A DNA stretch of 64,000 nucleotides from Pyxicephalus adspersus (lineage: Eukaryota > Chordata > Amphibia > Anura > Pyxicephalidae). Position 1 is the stretch's first letter, and each line of letters opens with the position of its first letter. The position numbers and the translations under genes were made by a program. Location: assembly GCF_032062135.1 (NCBI RefSeq), contig NC_092859.1, positions 31,718,185-31,782,184 of the forward strand. Direction: 5' to 3'. Below are positions 59,760 through 64,000 of this stretch, one piece after another. The notes beneath the pieces are model-generated. The model did no database searches and was not told where the DNA came from. It was given only the letters and a program-made list of their open reading frames with translations.

Positions 59760-60310
59760 ACTGGAGTTTTTTTTTTGCTAGACTCTTCCAGCAGAATATT
59801 TCGCAGTCACTAGAGAAGGTGGTAGGCGTCTGAGTAGTTTTCTAGCCGCGACATATGTTCCTAATTGGAAGATGGAAGGTGTTTACTTAGAACTTGAAAA
59901 GAAAGGGTTTGTTTGTGATAAGATTGTTTGAAGACATCCAACCCCTGCAGATCAAACACATTTCTCTCTAGAGCAAAAGCTGCGGCATGATAATCAGCGA
60001 CACAGATTCCGCATAGAAAACTGGAGCAGTGACTGGCGACCGGCGAGTGATGATGAAGCAAGATGATGAGCCGGGGGCTGTTTATCAAGCAGAAACACGG
60101 TGACACTGGAAAACAAGGGACAAATTACTTGATATTCTGCCGGCGTTCAGGGGAGGATAAATATTAACTGCCTTCACTTTAATGTCTGCTTGCAAGACAC
60201 CGACAGAGAATTAATTATAAACACATGACAAGAAACGCAAGTTTAACCTGTTCCCCCGTATTGATGTAATTAAACTAAAGTGAATATTTGGTTAACCGTT
60301 TTTAAAGTGA
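59760..60310. promoter_or_regulatory. Best candidate conserved non-coding element
   Basis: About 550 bp of balanced, non-repetitive sequence with TCTTCCAGCAGAATATTTCG, CATGATAATCAGCGACAC, GGATAAATATTAACTGCC, GAGAATTAATTATAAACAC and TGATGTAATTAAAC. It ends just before the tail-sharing repeat at 60345. It is the longest stretch free of repeats and homopolymers in this half of the window. Interpretation as an enhancer is inference. Confidence 0.28.
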
Positions 60311-60344
60311 ACACATCCCACCAAAAAGGTGCACTGTGTGACTG

Positions 60345-60495
60345 ACTCATATTAATTATTGACTTGTATATAGCTCCAACATAATACACAGCGCAGTACA
60401 TTAAATAGGGGTTGCAAATGACAGACCATACAAACGATGGAGGGGGAGAGGACCCTGGCCAAAAGAGCTTACAATCTAAGAGGTTGGGGAAACTT
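60345..60495 (-). mobile_element. Tail-sharing repeat, truncated
   Basis: The tail (AGCTCCAACATAATACACAG, CGCAGTACATTAAATAGGGG) and non-tRNA body (GCAAATGACAGACCATAC, AGCTTACAATCTAAGAGG) match the copies at 17983 and 19427. Confidence 0.65.
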
Positions 60496-60689
60496 ATAGG
60501 TGTATTTATAAATGTTTTTAACCAAGATTCACCAAAATGTTACCCAAAATGTACGCATTTGATACATTCAACAACAATATTTAAATCACTAAGGTTTTTA
60601 AGGTACAATATTAAAGTAAAATCAAACACTTTATAAAGATATAAAAACACACAATATATAAATCATGTCAAACAATCCTTTAACAAACA

Positions 60690-60745
60690 ATTTATGTGCT
60701 CCTCAACACGTTTCGCTAATTTTTCTTCTTCAGGAGAAACATCAA
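60690..60745 (-). repeat. 'CCTGAAGAAG...GCGAAACGTGTTGAGG' motif
   Basis: On the minus strand it reads CCTGAAGAAGAAAAATTAGC then GAAACGTGTTGAGGAGC. It resembles the GAAACGCGTTGGGTC block at 39679, which is preceded by CTTGAAGAG...GTGGGTAATTCC. I believe both are pieces of one dispersed repeat but cannot name it. Confidence 0.45.
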
Positions 60746-61786
60746 TGGTAATACAATATAGTCACCAAACTTAACAATGTAAATTCCAACAACACATTGA
60801 TACAAAGAAAATGAATGTCAGTGTTAAAGGGTTGCCAGGCAGGTGGAGTCAAACTCCATGTGTCCATTACCAATCTCTTACTGTAATATATTATGACATA
60901 GTACAGTGATCTTACTCTATTGGAATCTTCAGAGTAACATTTTTTACATTGTATGACTGTATGTCATGAGATTGCATTAAACCAAATGTGAAAAATGTGT
61001 ACATTGTAGGTAACATCTGGGTATATCGTATGTGAAAACATTTATAAATAGATTCCTGATTGTAAAGGATACTAGTTCCATGGCTGTTATCCTGATTCAT
61101 GAAAGCAAAGTTACAGAATGGGAATAACAGTCAGGAATTTTTAACAGTGACATATATTCTTCTAATAACATGTAGATTAATAGCTCCAGGCAAAATTGAA
61201 TAGAGCTGGCAAACTTCAAGGACTTTTTAGGAATTATTGCCACTTAAAGTGTCACTAATCCCTTTTTATCGAGGCGTGTCTATACATGAACGTACATACG
61301 TTGCTAACATGATATATATTTATTTGAACCGCAGAATGCTTTAGAGATTGCACTTTTAAGGATGAGAATAAAGAACCAGTGTTTTTCAACTGGACCTGCA
61401 GCATTTTTATTATTACAACACACCACATTGTATCGTTCACATTTGTGTGTTGTGGCTTACAGCAATAAAGAGATTTTTGTTGCATTACTGTGCATTGAAG
61501 TAAAACCCATAAAAATTGTATTTATTATTTGTTACAACAAAGAGATATAAACAGGTCCAAAAGTACAGGGTATTTTTTAATTGGTTGCCCCACAGGTCAG
61601 TAAGCTGTTTTTGAAATACTACCACTATCTTGGTGCTGTTACCCTTAGATCTATGGTCCTATAAAGTTATAAAGTGTCATCCAACCCAAGGAGTTAAGAA
61701 TAAACCACAATGGGAGATGCAAATACTATGTTGTCTGAACTCAAACTAATAATTTAGCACTGCCAACATACCCAGGAGGTCAGATA
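60746..61786. other. Unassigned non-coding sequence
   Basis: Nothing recognised. Confidence 0.35.
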
Positions 61787-61887
61787 CATAGGGAGCAAAT
61801 TTATTTACGGGACTTTAGGAGCAGTTCAATTGGTATGATATGTATTAAACTGCCCTTAAAGTCCTGTAAATATATTTGCTCCCTATG
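61787..61887. repeat. Compact hairpin, 40-bp arms
   Basis: The left arm 61787-61826 (CATAGGGAGCAAATTTATTT onward) pairs with the right arm 61848-61887 (ending ATTTGCTCCCTATG) with about 36 of 40 positions complementary and a 21-base loop. It could be a small MITE or, if transcribed, a precursor-like RNA hairpin. I see no target duplication. Confidence 0.75.
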
Positions 61888-63890
61888 TAGACAATTGGAG
61901 ATGTTCTGTATGCTGTTGGGAATGGTGCCACATCATTATAAGGTGCTGCTCTTTACATCATTCAGAACTTCCCCACCTCAAATGACTGTGGAAAAGAAGC
62001 CATCATCCCAAAAGTGGAAAGGAACCCATCATGTCACATGAGTGAGCCAAACAGCCGGAATCATACAGTATACTATTGTAAAAAGTATTATGGGGTATTT
62101 GTTAGGGGCTCTCCAAACTGTGTGATTTGAACGGTCTTTTAAAAAAGATTTGTTACCAGACCATTCATTTTACCTCTTTTTCATAGGACTGCATTTGAAT
62201 TTATTGTATTTTTGCATGGTATTATAAAATATTTAAAAAATAAAAAAGTAAGTATTTCATATAGTTTTCTTCTACAACCAAACCCTCAAAGTATTGTCAC
62301 CAAACGGGACAAAGATATGCATGAGTGCAGCCTGTAATCACCAATAAATTGATTTTGTTTTTAAACTTTCTGACTTAGTATTAGCCTCTTGCAGGTCTCA
62401 GATCAGGAAAAGAAGAAAAGGTGCAAGAGGCCAATTATTTCATGTGCTGTCAAGGTGCATGCTCAAAGAAATAGAATATGAACAAAGACACAGTAGGTGA
62501 CACAGAGTTGATATCGCTTCTTTTTTATCACTATTTATAGATTGAGGGTGGGACCATGACAGCCTTGGATTTAAGGAAATGGGCTGAATTATGCTGGCCA
62601 TCATTAAACTCAGGTGTCGAGGACATCTAGTGGAGGACACATTGTACTGCAATAGGGAATTTGGATTAAAGCCGAATATTGCAGCAATCCCTGCTTTTCT
62701 ATTTCATATTCTGATTCAGATTTTATTTTTATTGTTTAGCTGCAGTTCTGCTTCAGAAAACAAGTGCTGTACCAATGAAGCCTATTACATTTACAAACTC
62801 TTGATGTAAAGATCAGTGGAGACCTGCTTTGAGGTTTGCAAGCTTTTAAATCCCAGGCAGACTATAGCAGAAAAATGATTATCTCTTGGCCATAAAGGAG
62901 AGTACTAATTCAGCAACATAATGTAACATTGGTCAGTCCTAAAAGTAGTTAAGGAAATTGAAGCTGCCTAGAGATACAGTAATTAAATAGAATGCCTCGA
63001 CAGTCAGTGCAAAATCAATAAATGACCATTAACTTTAAACAAGATGGTGGTCATGTTTTTTCCAGCCTGTAATAGTTGAAGAGATAGGATAAGAAACGTC
63101 TGAGTGCAACCGCAGGCAAAAAGTGGAATCAATCAGAGAGATGCTAATGTTGTCCACAGAGTATTTCAGCTGCACTAAAATCAAAAAGTCTATTTAGTTT
63201 ATCTTTAAAAGGTCACCTACCCTGTATTGGTAAGTCAGTGCTGGGAACATGGTGAAAAATTCATATTCTTCCCAGTCTTAAGTGTAAATGATCATCTTCC
63301 TGTAAAGTGATCAGTGTGTTATTGTTTCAAAAATCTGGCCTCCAAATATTATCTGTGACTATATATGCACATATCCAGGTCATACTTCCTATTTTGCTTT
63401 GCTACACAATGACTGTGCTTTAATACTCTTTTCAAAATGCACAATTTTGGGGGAGTCTCTGTGAGTTACAGGGTATCCTATGCAGTATTATACACTAGGT
63501 TAGGCACTGAACGCTCCAAGCTGTGATCTTCATTTTATAAAAGTTTTGCTGGGCAGGGCAAGATTTGTATGCCACCAAATTCAACATTACCATGGCTGGT
63601 GGAGGAGGCCAGCAGGCCCCTGTACATTTCTTCCCAATACCATCAGCACCCTAATGCAGTACACCTCTCCAAAAACCCTCAGCCCTGACCAGAACAGGTT
63701 GGGTTAATATTAAAATGCTGTTTAAAGTTGATCCGACTATGAAATTCAGCCAAACATTGCTTATTCGGTTGGTTGATGTTTGATGAAAATTCTATTTTTA
63801 ATCCCATTAATTAATCCCCAGTGAGCAGGTGAGGAAGGATCTGGGGACTCTAGCGCTGGCACCCTGGCAGGCATCTTCACATGGGATATA
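61888..63890. other. Unassigned non-coding sequence
   Basis: No gene or repeat end recognised. Confidence 0.35.
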
Positions 63891-63894
63891 GCCC

Positions 63895-63935
63895 CACCCT
63901 ATATAAAGCTCTTCACAAGAGATTACAGTGTATAC
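63895..63935 (+). promoter_or_regulatory. Possible TATA-type core promoter
   Basis: ACCCTATATAAAGCTC at about 63896-63911 is a good TATA-box match, and an initiator-like TTACAGTG lies about 25 bases downstream. It sits near the window's edge, so the downstream sequence that would show a gene, retroelement or nothing is not visible. TATA-like text is frequent in AT-rich DNA. Confidence 0.2.
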
Positions 63936-64000
63936 TGCTACTTTCTTCGTTTCTTCTCCGGAGACTGAAAGTTGTTTGGGATTGGGTGGGTGAAAGAGGG

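Noticed and set aside
1..64000. CRISPR arrays, operons, prophage or bacterial features
   Set aside because: The tandem arrays have no conserved direct repeat with unique spacers, and the whole window has vertebrate repeat content with no dense gene packing.

Overview
The window looks like non-coding, repeat-rich vertebrate nuclear DNA, most likely from a frog (inference). It is AT-rich and has no prokaryotic-style gene packing, no operons and no convincing intact protein gene. It holds many decayed transposon copies of kinds common in anuran genomes: a tRNA-headed SINE, long sequences sharing that SINE's tail, foldback MITEs, TTAA-flanked MITEs, and hAT, Tc1/mariner and L1 remnants. I read it as a large intron or gene desert. 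A 172-base run of N at 48092-48263 is an assembly gap.

Host-gene evidence is thin. On the minus strand, 84-214 reads as a possible internal exon with a perfect GTAAGT donor but a weak acceptor; I do not recognise the protein. Also on the minus strand, 18292-18658 is a GC-richer segment ending in CAG|GTGAGT that could be a 5' exon. A minus-strand frame at 45099-45890 carries only one stop in about 264 codons and remains unexplained. Several unique stretches rich in homeodomain-type TAAT cores (7.1-7.5, 23.0-23.3, 31.4-31.7, 38.0-38.1, 53.7-53.9, 55.8-56.2, 58.3-58.5 and 59.8-60.3 kb) are guessed to be conserved non-coding elements.

Layout: 5.9-6.9 kb is a 27-bp minisatellite. 9.1-13.5 kb has three tRNA-type SINE copies and a TTAA MITE. 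13.6-14.1 kb is a deleted Tc1/mariner copy. 16.3 kb is a palindromic MITE and 17.0-17.5 kb a 131-bp tandem repeat. 18-20 kb is a cluster of SINE-tail and MITE sequences. 21.3 kb is a further MITE. 23.5-25.5 kb is a 5'-truncated L1-clade LINE on the minus strand. 28.3-28.9 kb has two abutting hAT-type MITEs and 30.8-31.1 kb a third with an exact 8-bp target duplication. 31762-35948 is a full-length 4.19-kb hAT transposon with an exact 8-bp duplication and a dead transposase on the minus strand. 38.3-39.1 kb and 42.4-43.2 kb are degenerate minisatellites sharing a core with the 6-kb one. 39.2-39.95 kb is an interleaved foldback. 44.5 and 47.0 kb carry shortened relatives of the big hAT. 50.7-52.7 kb is GC-rich with a roughly 285-bp tandem array ending in a TTAA MITE. 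61.8 kb is a compact hairpin.

The only interactions visible are between mobile elements. The 4.19-kb hAT could once have mobilised its short relatives, because their ends match, and the SINE and its tail-sharing partner probably used the same LINE machinery. I found no previously undescribed functional system. The best-supported observations are the complete hAT with its inactivated first catalytic residue, the stacked hAT insertions and the interleaved foldback.
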